In this document: positions 17,457 to 26,566 of the stretch, in pieces
Layout of the letters: every line of letters begins with the position of its first letter
How positions within the stretch are numbered: the first letter of the stretch is position 1
Assembly (NCBI GenBank): GCA_900112325.1
Contig: FOLJ01000003.1
Location: 62,001-126,000, forward strand
Length of the DNA stretch: 64,000 nucleotides
DNA from: Micromonospora sediminimaris
GTDB lineage: Bacteria > Actinomycetota > Actinomycetes > Mycobacteriales > Micromonosporaceae
Direction of reading: 5' to 3'
The notes under the pieces: model-generated
Seen by the model: only the letters and a program-made list of their open reading frames with translations
Told to the model about the DNA's origin: nothing
Databases searched by the model: none
Made by a program: the position numbers and the translations under genes

Positions 17457-18418
17457 CCGGCCTGCTGGACATCAGCGACGTCGAGGTCGAGTACCGCTCG
17501 CGGGGACGCGGCCGGGTGCTCGCGGTCGCCGGGGTCAGCCTGGACGTGGCGGCCGGGCAGATCGTCGGCCTGGTCGGCGAGTCCGGCTGCGGCAAGTCGT
17601 CGCTGGCCCGGGTGGCCGTGGGGTTGACCCCGCCGAGCGCCGGTGTGGTCCGCTTCGCCGGGCAGCCGGTCACACCGCTGGGCTGGCGGCGCCGGCCGGA
17701 CACCGAGATCGGCCTGCAGATGGTCTTCCAGAACCCGTACGCCTCGCTGAACCCCAGGCGCACCATCGGCGCGCAACTGCTCGACGGCGTCCCGGCGACG
17801 GTGACCGGCGCGGCCCGCCGCGACCGGGTACGCGAGCTGCTGGACCGGGTCGGCATGCCGACCACCGCCGCCGAGCGGTACCCGCACCAGTTCTCCGGCG
17901 GCCAGCGGCAACGCCTCGCCATCGCCCGGGCACTCGCCCCGCAACCCCGCATGATCATCGCCGACGAACCGGTCACCGCCCTGGACGCCTCGTCCCAGGC
18001 TCAGGTGGTAAACCTGCTCGTCGGCCTGGTCCGCGATCTCGACATGGGCATGCTGTTCATCTCCCACGACCTCGCCCTGGTACACGAGATCGCCGACATC
18101 ACCGCCGTGATGTACCTCGGCCGCGTCGTGGAGAGCGCGCCCACCCGGGAGCTGTGGCGGAACCCGCGACACCCCTACACCCGGGCGCTCATCGACGCGG
18201 TGCCCCGCATCGGCCCCACCCCACGGTTGCCCGCCACCCTGGCCGGTGAGGTGCCCGATCCCGCCAACGCCCCCACCGGCTGCCGGTTCCGGCCGCGCTG
18301 CCCACACGCCTTCGCCCCCTGCGGCGACCAGCCACCCACCCTCGACCTCGGCGGACGCAGCGCCGCCTGTTGGCTCAACGACCCCACGGCGGCCCCGGCC
18401 ACCGTGCCCGCGAACTGA
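17453..18418 (+). CDS. Peptide-type ABC transporter ATP-binding protein (DppF-like)
   Basis: The 321-residue ATPase is the DppF/OppF partner: Walker [22 protein letters not shown], signature FSGGQRQRLAIARAL, Walker B MIIADEPVTALD, H-loop ISHDLALV, and a C-terminal Cys-containing oligopeptide domain (GCRFRPRCPHAFAPC). It completes a five-component importer and is followed after 11 bases by the amidohydrolase gene. Confidence 0.92.
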   Translation: MTGLLDISDVEVEYRSRGRGRVLAVAGVSLDVAAGQIVGLVGESGCGKSSLARVAVGLTPPSAGVVRFAGQPVTPLGWRRRPDTEIGLQMVFQNPYASLNPRRTIGAQLLDGVPATVTGAARRDRVRELLDRVGMPTTAAERYPHQFSGGQRQRLAIARALAPQPRMIIADEPVTALDASSQAQVVNLLVGLVRDLDMGMLFISHDLALVHEIADITAVMYLGRVVESAPTRELWRNPRHPYTRALIDAVPRIGPTPRLPATLAGEVPDPANAPTGCRFRPRCPHAFAPCGDQPPTLDLGGRSAACWLNDPTAAPATVPAN

Positions 18419-18429
18419 GGACGTCGTCA

Positions 18430-19668
18430 ATGCACACCGCAACCGAACAGGTCCTGGTCAACCTCGCGCTCTACGACGGCGTCGCCGACCACCTCCAGCC
18501 CGACCGGGGTGTCTGGGTCGGCGCCGACGGGATGATCAAGGCCGTGGCGGCCGTCGACGACGTGCTCGCCGAGGCCGGCGACGCCCGCGTGGTCGACCTC
18601 GGCGGCGACGTGGTGATGCCCGGCCTGACCAACATGCACGTGCACCTCTCCCTCGGGCTGCCCGGCCACCTCGCCGACACGGTGCACCGGTCCAACCTGG
18701 CCGAACTGGTGCTGCTGATGGCCGACTCGGCCCGACGCACCCTGCACGCCGGGGTGACCACCGCCCGGCTGGTCGGCGAGGGGCGCTACGCCGACTTCGC
18801 GCTGCGCCGGGGCATCGAGGCCGGCGCGGTGGACGGCCCCCGGATCTTCACCGCCGGACACGCGCTGTGCTGCACCGGTGGCCACGGCTGGGAGGCCGAC
18901 GCCCTGGAAGCCGACGGCGCCGACGGCTTCCGGCGGCTCACCCGGGCCCAGATCCGGGCCGGCGCCGATTTGATCAAAGTCTGCATCTCCGGCGGGATCG
19001 CCGGTCAGTTCGAGGCGATCGACACCCCGCAGCTGCTCGACGACGAGATGGCCGCCGTCATCCGGGTCGCCCACGACTGGGGGCGCAAGGTGACCGCGCA
19101 CGCCGGCCCGGCCGACACCGTACGCCGGGCCGTCGAACTCGGCCTCGACTGCGTCGAACACGGCTACGAGCTGACCGACGAGGTCACCCGCCTGATGGCC
19201 GACCGGGGCGTCTGGTACGTGCCCACCATCGTGGTGAGCCGCTGCGAACAGTTCTTCCGTGACTCCGGAGTGCCCGGCTGGTTGATGGACCGGGCCCTGG
19301 CCGCCGGCCCCCGGCACTGGGAGAGCCTCCAGCACGCCATCCGCAACGGGGTGCCGATCGCACTGGGCAGTGACATGCCGCCGCACGCGGGCTACGACGA
19401 GACCAGCGCGACCGTACGTGAGCTGGAGTTCATGGTGGACGCCGGGCTGCCGGTCGCCGACGCGTTGAAGGCCGCCACCATCCGCCCCGCCGAATGGCTT
19501 GACCAGGCCGACACGCTCGGCAGCGTCGAGGTCGGCAAGCACGCCGACCTGCTGGTGCTACGGGACGACCCGACCCGTTCCGTCTCCGCGTTGCGCACCC
19601 TGCACGCGGTCATGAAGGGCGGCGTGGTGTACCGCGACGACCACCACCGGCTCCGGACGCCCCGATGA
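18430..19668 (+). CDS. Metal-dependent amidohydrolase (Xaa-Pro dipeptidase/imidazolonepropionase-like)
   Basis: The 412-residue cytoplasmic enzyme has the amidohydrolase metal centre: MHVHL (HxH), a Lys in LIKVCISGG that may be carbamylated, His in VTAHAG, His in CVEHGYEL, and the catalytic Asp in GSDMPPH. This matches the Sgx9260/prolidase branch that hydrolyses N-acyl or dipeptide bonds. ATG 18430 follows the DppF-like gene closely. Its place in the importer operon suggests that it cleaves the imported compound. Substrate unknown. Confidence 0.85.
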   Translation: MHTATEQVLVNLALYDGVADHLQPDRGVWVGADGMIKAVAAVDDVLAEAGDARVVDLGGDVVMPGLTNMHVHLSLGLPGHLADTVHRSNLAELVLLMADSARRTLHAGVTTARLVGEGRYADFALRRGIEAGAVDGPRIFTAGHALCCTGGHGWEADALEADGADGFRRLTRAQIRAGADLIKVCISGGIAGQFEAIDTPQLLDDEMAAVIRVAHDWGRKVTAHAGPADTVRRAVELGLDCVEHGYELTDEVTRLMADRGVWYVPTIVVSRCEQFFRDSGVPGWLMDRALAAGPRHWESLQHAIRNGVPIALGSDMPPHAGYDETSATVRELEFMVDAGLPVADALKAATIRPAEWLDQADTLGSVEVGKHADLLVLRDDPTRSVSALRTLHAVMKGGVVYRDDHHRLRTPR

Positions 19669-21353
19669 CCGGCGCGACCGCGCCGCGCGTGCGCACCGTG
19701 GCCGACAGGTACCTGCACGCCCTCGCCGCGCTCGACCCGGAGGCCGCCGAGGCAGCCGGGCGTAGCCCCGAATGGCGGCTGGCCGACCTGTCGCCGGACG
19801 GGTTCGACGCCCGCGCCGAGCTGACCCGCGCGACCGCGGCCGCCCTGGCCGCCGCCACGGTGACCGGCCCGGCCGAGCGTGCCCTCGCCGGTGCCCTGGC
19901 GGACCGGCTGGCCAGCGAGGTGGCGCTCTACGACGCCGGCTTCACCACCCGGCTGCTCGCCCCGCTGGCCACCCCGGTGCACCTGGCCCGGCAGGTCTTC
20001 GACAACCTGCCCCGGACCACCGTCGACGACTGGGCCGTCGTCGCCGATCACCTGCACCGGCTGCCCACCACCCTGGACCAGTACACCGCGACGCTGCGCC
20101 GTTCCGCCCAGCGTGGTCAACTGGTCGCCCGCCGGCAGGTGCTGACCGTCGCCGCGCAGTGCACCTCCTGGGTCGACGCCGACTTCTTCGGCGGTCTCGT
20201 CGCTGGTCACCCGGCCGGGCCGCTCGCCGAGCGGTTGGTTGAGGGGGCGCGGCTGGCCACCGCTGCCACGGCGGAATTTGCCACGTTCCTGCGTACCGAA
20301 CTGGCTCCCGCCGCGACCGAGGTGGACGGCGTGGGCCGCGACCTCTACCAGATCACCGCCCGCGCCTTCCTCGGCGCCACCGTCGACCTGGCCGAGTTGT
20401 ACGCGTACGGCTGGGCGGAGCTGGCCCGCACCGCGGCCGAGCTGCGGGCGGCGGCGGCCGACTGCGGCCACCCGGACGTGGCCGCCGCCCGGACGGCGCT
20501 GGATGCCGACCCGGACGGGCGGGTGCCGGTCGGCCCTGCCCTGGAGGAGTGGCTGGCCAGGCGGACCGCACTGACCACCGAGCTGCTCGACGGGACACAC
20601 TTCGACATCCCCGCCGCCACCCGCCGGGTGGTGTGCCGGATCAGTCCCGCCACCTCCGGGGTCATGTACTACACCCCACCGGACGCGCAACTGACCCGCC
20701 CGGGCGGCATCTGGTGGTCGGTGCCGCCGGGCGAGTCGACGGTGCCGGTGTGGCGGCACGTCGGCACGCTCTGCCACGAAGGGCTGCCCGGTCACCACCT
20801 CCAGCACGCCATCACGCTCACCACCGCCGACCTGCACCCGTGGCAGCGCACGCTGTGCCACGTGCACGGGTACGCCGAGGGCTGGGCGCACTACGCCGAA
20901 CGGCTCGCCGACGAACTCGGCCTCTACGCCGGCCCGGCGGAACGGCTCGGCATGCTGGACGGGCAGATGTGGCGGGCCGCCCGCGTGGTCATCGACCTCG
21001 GCCTGCACCTCGACCTGCCGATCCCGCCCGGCAACGGGTTCACCGACGCGCCCCGCTGGAGCCACGGTGTGGCCGTGGACCTGCTCACCCGGGTCGCCGG
21101 GCTGGACGCCGCCACCGCCCGGTTCGAAGTCGACCGCTATCTCGGTTGGCCGGCGCAGGCGCTCGCCTTCAAGGTCGGCGCGCGGCTGTGGCAGCAGACC
21201 CGCCAGGACGCCGAGCGTCGTGCCGGCCCGACCTTCGACCGCAAACAGTTCCACCACACGGCGCTGGCGCTCGGGCCGATGGGCCTGGATCCGCTGCGTG
21301 AGCGCCTCGCCGAGACGTCCCGACCCGCTGCCGCCTCCCTCGACCGGAAGTGA
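19665..21353 (+). CDS. DUF885 family metallohydrolase
   Basis: The 562-residue protein has the DUF885 hallmark CHEGLPGHHLQ (about residues 368-378) and GYAEGWAHYAERLADELG downstream, together resembling a zinc metallopeptidase site. No signal peptide is seen, so it should be cytoplasmic. The ATGA overlap with the amidohydrolase gene implies coupled expression; the two may act in sequence on an imported peptide or amide. DUF885 proteins are mostly uncharacterised. Confidence 0.85.
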   Translation: MTGATAPRVRTVADRYLHALAALDPEAAEAAGRSPEWRLADLSPDGFDARAELTRATAAALAAATVTGPAERALAGALADRLASEVALYDAGFTTRLLAPLATPVHLARQVFDNLPRTTVDDWAVVADHLHRLPTTLDQYTATLRRSAQRGQLVARRQVLTVAAQCTSWVDADFFGGLVAGHPAGPLAERLVEGARLATAATAEFATFLRTELAPAATEVDGVGRDLYQITARAFLGATVDLAELYAYGWAELARTAAELRAAAADCGHPDVAAARTALDADPDGRVPVGPALEEWLARRTALTTELLDGTHFDIPAATRRVVCRISPATSGVMYYTPPDAQLTRPGGIWWSVPPGESTVPVWRHVGTLCHEGLPGHHLQHAITLTTADLHPWQRTLCHVHGYAEGWAHYAERLADELGLYAGPAERLGMLDGQMWRAARVVIDLGLHLDLPIPPGNGFTDAPRWSHGVAVDLLTRVAGLDAATARFEVDRYLGWPAQALAFKVGARLWQQTRQDAERRAGPTFDRKQFHHTALALGPMGLDPLRERLAETSRPAAASLDRK

Positions 21354-21358
21354 CCCCG

Positions 21359-21733
21359 ATGAGTATCGACGAACTCACCAGCACGATCACCGACATGTAC
21401 CGATCACTGGGGGATCGGTCCGCCTTCGACGCCCACCTGCACCCCGACCTGACCATCTGGGAATCCGACGCCGACCGGCTGCTCACCGGGCTGACTGCGC
21501 TGGACGTGCTGCGGGACCGCCGGGCTGCCGAGGCGACCGGACCGGCACCGGTCAGCGTGACTCCGGAACAGCTGCACGCCGAGTCGTGGGACGACACCGG
21601 TCTGGTCCGGTACGTGCTGCGGGCCCGGCACGCCGCCGACCGACCGGACGTCTGCTTCCGGGTCACCGATGTGCTGCGGCGCGACGACGCGGGCTGGCGG
21701 ATCGTGCACCACCACGCGGAGGCCGTGCGATGA
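21359..21733 (+). CDS. SnoaL/NTF2-like small protein
   Basis: The 124-residue protein has the cone-shaped SnoaL/DUF4440 pattern: an N-terminal helix pair (ITDMYRSLGDRSAFDAHLHP), a LTIWESDADRLLTG strand and a final VLRRDDAGWRIVHHHAEAVR strand pair. ATG 21359 was preferred because GGAAG lies nine bases upstream; a GTG at 21350 that overlaps the DUF885 stop is the alternative. Such folds act as isomerases, hydrolases or ligand-binding subunits; the role here is unknown. Confidence 0.75.
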   Translation: MSIDELTSTITDMYRSLGDRSAFDAHLHPDLTIWESDADRLLTGLTALDVLRDRRAAEATGPAPVSVTPEQLHAESWDDTGLVRYVLRARHAADRPDVCFRVTDVLRRDDAGWRIVHHHAEAVR

Positions 21734-22056
21734 GCGACGACCAGCCCACCACCGACGTCTACGACCTGCGGATCGTGGTGGAGCGGATCGAGGGACGCTC
21801 GGTGTGCGGCATGAAGCCGGGCGACCACGTCGACCTGACCGAGTCGTGCCGGTTGCGCATTCCCGAGGGCCAGCACTTCTGCCTGTACGCGCTCGCCGCG
21901 TGCCTGCCGCTGCTACCGGCCAAGCAGCGGGCCCTTGACGACGGCGACTGGATGGCTCGGGACAGCCACGTCGCCTGCCCCGACCCGGAGGAGCGGCTCA
22001 TCATGCGCATCGAGCGCACCGGACGGCGGCAGATCCCCACCGAGGAGCTGACGTGA
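21730..22056 (+). CDS. TIGR04076 family protein
   Basis: The 108-residue protein shows the TIGR04076 pattern of spaced Cys/His and Gly-Asp residues: SVCGMKPGDHVDL, PEGQHFCLYALAACLPLLPA and a final HVACPDPEERLIMRIER. The family is small and uncharacterised, often found in anaerobes and beside oxidoreductases. The start codon overlaps the SnoaL-like stop (ATGA), and its own stop overlaps the LLM oxidoreductase start. The Cys residues could bind metal or a cofactor; this is speculative. Confidence 0.75.
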   Translation: MSDDQPTTDVYDLRIVVERIEGRSVCGMKPGDHVDLTESCRLRIPEGQHFCLYALAACLPLLPAKQRALDDGDWMARDSHVACPDPEERLIMRIERTGRRQIPTEELT

Positions 22057-23036
22057 CCCGCCTGGTGGGTGTCGGCCTCCAGTCGGACAAGTCCGCCGAC
22101 GAGTACGCCGTGCTGGCCGAGCTGGCCGAACGGCACGGCTTCGACGTGCTGTCGGTCTTCGGCGACCTGATGTACCAGCCGCCGCTGTTTCCGCTGCTGG
22201 TGGCCGCCCGGCACACCCGCCGGATCCGGCTCGGCGCGGCCTGCCTCAACCCGTTCACCCTGCACCCGGTGGAGGTGGCCGGTCAGGTGGCCGCCCTCGA
22301 CCTGGCCTCGCACGGCCGCGCGTACCTCGGCCTGGCCCGGGGCACCTGGCTGCAACAGGTCGGGGTGGCGCAGACCCGGCCACTGCGACGCATCGCCGAG
22401 ACGGTGCAGATCGTCCGGCGGCTGCTCGCCGGTGACGACTGTGGTTTCGTCGGCCGTGAGTTCACCGTCGCGCCGGGTACCGCGCTGCGGTACACCCCGG
22501 CCCGGCCGGACGTGCCGGTGCTGGTGGGCACGTGGGGCCAACAGACCGCGCGGTCCGCCGCCGCGTTCGCCGACGAGGTGAAGGTCGGCGGATCGGCGAA
22601 TCCGGCGATGGCCAAGACGATGCGGGCGTGGCTGGACGAGGCGGCCTCGGGCCGGGACACCGGGGTGGTGCTCGGTGCGGTCACCGTGGTCGACACCGAC
22701 GGTGCGCTGGCCCGACGGATGGCCCGCACCGAGGTCGCCATGTACCTCGCGGTGGTCGCCGCCCTCGACCCCACCGTCGAGGTCGACCCGGAACTGCTGG
22801 CCCGAATCCAGCAACACGTCACCCGCCGCGAGGACGACCTGGCCGGCGCACTGATCGGTGACGACCTGCTCGACCTGTTCGCGTTCTCCGGTACGCCCGA
22901 GCAGGTCGCCGCGCAGGCCGCGGCGGTCTTCGATGCCGGGGCGAGCCGGGTCGAGTTCGGCACCCCGCACGGCCTGACCCCGCAGCGCGGGATCGACCTG
23001 CTGGGTCGGCGGGTGCTGCCGCTGCTGCGCGACTGA
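22053..23036 (+). CDS. LLM-class (luciferase-like) oxidoreductase, possibly F420-dependent
   Basis: The 327-residue TIM-barrel protein fits the bacterial luciferase/methylene-H4MPT reductase family: GVGLQSDKSADEYAVLAELA, LGAACLNPFTLHPVEVAGQV and LARGTWLQQVG. Actinobacterial members of this type often use F420, but FMN cannot be excluded. GTG 22053 overlaps the preceding stop and follows GAGGAG. As last gene of the operon it may reduce or oxidise the breakdown product. It ends 17 bases from the convergent ABC transporter gene. Confidence 0.82.
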   Translation: MTRLVGVGLQSDKSADEYAVLAELAERHGFDVLSVFGDLMYQPPLFPLLVAARHTRRIRLGAACLNPFTLHPVEVAGQVAALDLASHGRAYLGLARGTWLQQVGVAQTRPLRRIAETVQIVRRLLAGDDCGFVGREFTVAPGTALRYTPARPDVPVLVGTWGQQTARSAAAFADEVKVGGSANPAMAKTMRAWLDEAASGRDTGVVLGAVTVVDTDGALARRMARTEVAMYLAVVAALDPTVEVDPELLARIQQHVTRREDDLAGALIGDDLLDLFAFSGTPEQVAAQAAAVFDAGASRVEFGTPHGLTPQRGIDLLGRRVLPLLRD

Positions 23037-23053
23037 CGGTCGGACGGGCCAGG

Positions 23054-24805
23054 TCAGCGTCGCCAGGCCGACCAGAGTTCGGCGTACCGGCCGCCGGCCG
23101 CGACCAGATCGTCCGGGGCGCCGAGTTCGACGATCCGGCCGTGCGCCATCACGGCGATCCGGTCGCAGGTGTGTGCCTGGCTGAGCCGGTGGGCGACCAC
23201 GACGGCCGTGCGGCCCCGGATCAGGGCGGCGCTGGCCCGTTCGAGCTGTCGGGCCCCCGCGCTGCCGGCCTCGGCGCTGGCCTCGTCGAGGACGACGATC
23301 GGTGGGTCGAGCAGGGCGATCCGGGCCAGCGCCACCTGCTGCGCCTGACCGGCCGTGAGCGGGTGTTCGCCGTCGCCGACCCGGGTCGACAGCCCGTCGG
23401 GCAGGGCGTTGACCCAACCGTCGGCTTCGACCAGCCGCAAGGCGGCGTGCAGGTCGTCGTCCGAGGCGGCCGGAGCAGCCAGCCGCAGGTCGTCGGCGAG
23501 GGTGCCGGCGAAGACGTGGACCTCCTGGGTGACCACGCCGACGGTCCGGCGCAGCTCGGCGGGATCCAGCTCGCCGATCCGACGGTCACCCAGCCACACC
23601 TCGCCCTCGGCGGCGGGAAAGACGCCACCGAGGATGGCCGCGAGGGTGGTCTTGCCGGCTCCGCTCTCGCCGACGATCGCCAACGACTGACCCTCGGCGA
23701 TCTCGATCGAGACGTCCTGCACGACGGCCGGGCCGCCGGGGTAGCGGTGCCACACCGACTTGGCGGTGACGCTCGTCGGCAGCCAACCGGAGATCGGCCT
23801 GGCCGGCCGTGTCGCGGGTACGTCGAGCCCGGAGATGCCGACGAGCCGCGCGAGCGCCGCCCCGGCCGACTGGATGTCGTTGAACGACATCAACAACAGG
23901 CCGAGCGGGCCGAAGAGTCGATGGAACAGCAGCGCCGCAGCTGTGACGTCGCCGACCGTGCTGTCGCCCGCGCGTACCAGCAGGAAGCCGGTGAGCAGCA
24001 CGGCGGTCAGGCCGAGCGCCTCCGCGTAGTTCATCGTGTTCGCGAACCAGAGGAAGCCCCGCACCGCACGCAGGCGCGCCACCACCGCGTGCCGGGAAGC
24101 CTGCTCGACCCGTCGGCTCTGGCGCTCCTGCATGCCGTACGCGTGCACCGTCCGGGCACCGGTGAAGGTGTTCAGCACGCTCTGCGTACGCACCGCCGCG
24201 GCCTCCCGCTCGGCGGCGTACAGCCGCTTCGCCTGCGGCACGAAACGGCGCAGGCTCAGCACGTACACCGGGAAGACGACCAGGAACGCGGCGGCGATGC
24301 GCCAGTCGAGGGTCGCGAAACCGGCGAAGGTGATGACAACGGTGACCAGGGCGGTGAAGATCCCGGCCGCCAGCCGCACCGAGTCGGTCACCCGCTCCAC
24401 GTCCTCGGTGACCCGGGAGGCCACGTCGCCGGAGCCGGCGCTCTCCAGCCGGGTCGCGTCCATCCGCAGCGCCCGGTCGAGCACCTCCTCGCGGAGGTCG
24501 GCGCAGGCACGCATGCCCCACTCGGTGACCAGCCAGTTGGCCGCGCCGGTGAGGATCGCGGCGGCCAGGCCCGCGCCGAGGATCAACGCCGAGGTCAGCA
24601 GCAGCGAGCCGACGGTGCCACCGGCCACCACCAGGTCGACCAGCCGGCCCAGCAGGATCGGCACGACGACGGCCGCGACGCTGGCCGCCGTGGCCGCCGC
24701 CACCGATGCCCAGGCGAGCAGCGGGTAGCGCCGCAGGGCCCGCCAGAAGGCGGTGAGCGTCACCCGACCGGTCGCGACCGGCAGAATCGTTGCTCCCGGG
24801 GTCAT
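23054..24805 (-). CDS. ABC exporter-type transporter subunit with intact ATP site
   Basis: The 583-residue half-transporter has six N-terminal helices (about 20-310) and a nucleotide-binding domain with Walker A GESGAGKTT, Q-loop VTQEVHVFAGT, a changed signature LTAGQ, Walker B VVLDEAS and H-loop AHRLSQ. ATG 24805 overlaps the stop of the upstream half-transporter by ATGA; the longer frame upstream lacks support. With the partner subunit it should form a heterodimer in which only the site made of this Walker A/B and the partner's LSGGQ is catalytic. The upstream iron-box-like sequence suggests iron or siderophore transport. Confidence 0.88.
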   Translation of the reverse strand: MTPGATILPVATGRVTLTAFWRALRRYPLLAWASVAAATAASVAAVVVPILLGRLVDLVVAGGTVGSLLLTSALILGAGLAAAILTGAANWLVTEWGMRACADLREEVLDRALRMDATRLESAGSGDVASRVTEDVERVTDSVRLAAGIFTALVTVVITFAGFATLDWRIAAAFLVVFPVYVLSLRRFVPQAKRLYAAEREAAAVRTQSVLNTFTGARTVHAYGMQERQSRRVEQASRHAVVARLRAVRGFLWFANTMNYAEALGLTAVLLTGFLLVRAGDSTVGDVTAAALLFHRLFGPLGLLLMSFNDIQSAGAALARLVGISGLDVPATRPARPISGWLPTSVTAKSVWHRYPGGPAVVQDVSIEIAEGQSLAIVGESGAGKTTLAAILGGVFPAAEGEVWLGDRRIGELDPAELRRTVGVVTQEVHVFAGTLADDLRLAAPAASDDDLHAALRLVEADGWVNALPDGLSTRVGDGEHPLTAGQAQQVALARIALLDPPIVVLDEASAEAGSAGARQLERASAALIRGRTAVVVAHRLSQAHTCDRIAVMAHGRIVELGAPDDLVAAGGRYAELWSAWRR

Positions 24806-26478
24806 CGCAGCACCACCTCCGCGTACGACGAGTCGGCGAGCAGGTCGCGGTGACGCCCCACGGCCGCCACCCGACCGGCGCGGAGAAAGACGACCCGGTC
24901 GCACCGGTCGAGCAGCGGTGCGCTGGTGGTGACGAGGACGGTCGCCCGGTCGTCGCCGGCCCGGTAGGCGCGGATGCCGTCGGCGATGGCGTGCTCGGTG
25001 ACCGCGTCGATCGCCGTGGTCGGGTCGCGGAAGACGGTGACCGGCCGGTCGGCCAGCAGCGCACGGGTCAGGGCGAGCCGCTGCCGCTGGCCACCGGAGA
25101 GGTTCAGGCCGTGGTCGACGAGTTCACGGTCGAATCCGGCGTCATCGGCGAGCAGGTCACCGACGGCGGCCGAGGCCATGGCGGCGCGCAGGGCGGCGTC
25201 GTCCCGGTCGTCGCCGGTCTGGAGCACCTCCCGCAGCGTGGCGCCGAACAGGTCCACGCCGTGCGGTTCGACAAGCACGGTTCGCCGCAACGAGGCGAGG
25301 TCCAACTCCCGCATCGGCGTGCCGGCCAGCCGCACCTCACCCCGGTCCGGCGGCCGTGCCCCCGCGAGCAGGTCGGTGAGGTCGTCGGCGGTGCTGGTCT
25401 CCGCGGTGACGATGCCGAGCAGCTCACCGGGGGCCACGGCGAGGTCGACGCCGTCCAGGCCCGGCGCGTGCACCGTGTCGAGGCTCAACGTCCCCGGCTC
25501 GGCCGTCCGCGTCCCGGAGGGCACCCGCTCGGGGGCGGCGAGCACCTCGGCCACGCGGGCCGCGCTGGCCCGCGCCGTGGCCAGCCGGAAGACGCAGTCG
25601 GCGAGGTTGAGCACCGGATCGGTGAGGAAGGTGGCCAGCCCGACGATCGTGATGAGCTGCCCGACCGTGATCCGCCCGTCCAGGGCGTACCAGCCAGCCA
25701 GCGCGGCCACGGCGGTGATCAGCAGGCCGGTCGTGAAGGTGGACGCGCCGACGAACGTGGCGCCGGCCTTGACCGTCCCGATGCCGGCACGCAGCGACGT
25801 ACGGCTGGCCGTGCGGTAACGGCCGACGGCCTCGTCGACCCCACCGAAGCCACGCAGCGGTCGCAGCCCACGCAGCAGGTCCGATGCCGTGGCGGCGGCC
25901 CGACCGACCGCCTGCTGCTGCGCGGACGTGCGGCGGCCCACGACCGGCCCCAGCGCGTTGAGCCCGAGCACCAGGATCGGCACGCCCACCACCAGTCCGA
26001 GCCCGAGCGACCAGTCGATCCGCAGCAGCACGACCGTCGACACCGTCAGCCCGACCAGCGCGCTCACCCCCCGGGTGCCCAGTTCGAGCAGCTCAGCGGC
26101 GGACTGCGTGTCGGAGGTCGCGATCGAGAGCAGTTCCCCGCTCTGGCGGCTGGTCCGGAGGCCCTGACCGCCGACCACCCGCCGGACCACCCGCATCCGC
26201 AGCTCGTGCGACTCCTCGGTGACCGCCCGGGACAGGAACCAGAAGCCCGACCGCCAGCCCATGGTGAGGGCGGTGAACAACGCGAAGATGCCCAGCACGG
26301 ACCAGGCCATCGCCGAGGTCGACCCGGTTCCGACGGCCTGGTCGATGACCAGGCCGATGGCCACCGGAACGAGAGCCTCACACAGTTGGTGCAGTGACCA
26401 GAACGCGGCGCACAGGGCGGTGTCGCGACGCTGCCGCCAGAACATCCGGCGGATCAGTCGCCCCGTGGTCTGTGTCAT
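24802..26478 (-). CDS. ABC exporter-type transporter subunit with degenerate nucleotide-binding domain
   Basis: The 558-residue half-transporter has six membrane helices (about 15-300). Its nucleotide-binding domain lacks a Walker A: the expected site reads GIVTAETSTADDL with no GKS/T. Walker B reads VTVFRDPTTAID (Glu replaced by Pro), and the H-loop His is missing (LVTTSAPLL). The signature LSGGQRQRLALTRALL is intact. Such asymmetry is known in heterodimeric exporters (TM287/288, IrtAB-like pairs), where one site is structural. It is the first gene of the pair, starting 24 bases from the iron-box-like dyad. Confidence 0.88.
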   Translation of the reverse strand: MTQTTGRLIRRMFWRQRRDTALCAAFWSLHQLCEALVPVAIGLVIDQAVGTGSTSAMAWSVLGIFALFTALTMGWRSGFWFLSRAVTEESHELRMRVVRRVVGGQGLRTSRQSGELLSIATSDTQSAAELLELGTRGVSALVGLTVSTVVLLRIDWSLGLGLVVGVPILVLGLNALGPVVGRRTSAQQQAVGRAAATASDLLRGLRPLRGFGGVDEAVGRYRTASRTSLRAGIGTVKAGATFVGASTFTTGLLITAVAALAGWYALDGRITVGQLITIVGLATFLTDPVLNLADCVFRLATARASAARVAEVLAAPERVPSGTRTAEPGTLSLDTVHAPGLDGVDLAVAPGELLGIVTAETSTADDLTDLLAGARPPDRGEVRLAGTPMRELDLASLRRTVLVEPHGVDLFGATLREVLQTGDDRDDAALRAAMASAAVGDLLADDAGFDRELVDHGLNLSGGQRQRLALTRALLADRPVTVFRDPTTAIDAVTEHAIADGIRAYRAGDDRATVLVTTSAPLLDRCDRVVFLRAGRVAAVGRHRDLLADSSYAEVVLR

Positions 26479-26501
26479 GCCCCCGCCTCACGTTCGATGA
26501 G

Positions 26502-26521
26502 TTAGGGCAGGCTAACCTGCC
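26502..26521 (-). promoter_or_regulatory. Iron-box-like operator (IdeR/DmdR type)
   Basis: The plus strand reads TTAGGGCAGGCTAACCTGC, matching 15 of 19 positions of the DtxR-family iron-box consensus TTAGGTTAGGCTAACCTAA. It includes a perfect inverted repeat GGCAGG-ctaa-CCTGCC (26506-26521). It lies 24 bases before the start of the ABC transporter pair. Confidence 0.65.
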
Positions 26522-26566
26522 GTACTCGCCGAATGCCATTCGCGGGTGCGCCGTGCTGGCCAGGTC

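Noticed and set aside
26506..26521. The GGCAGG/CCTGCC repeat as a terminator between nudC and the ABC pair
   Set aside because: Both genes are on the minus strand and the repeat is upstream of the ABC start, far too short for a terminator there; its core matches an iron box better.
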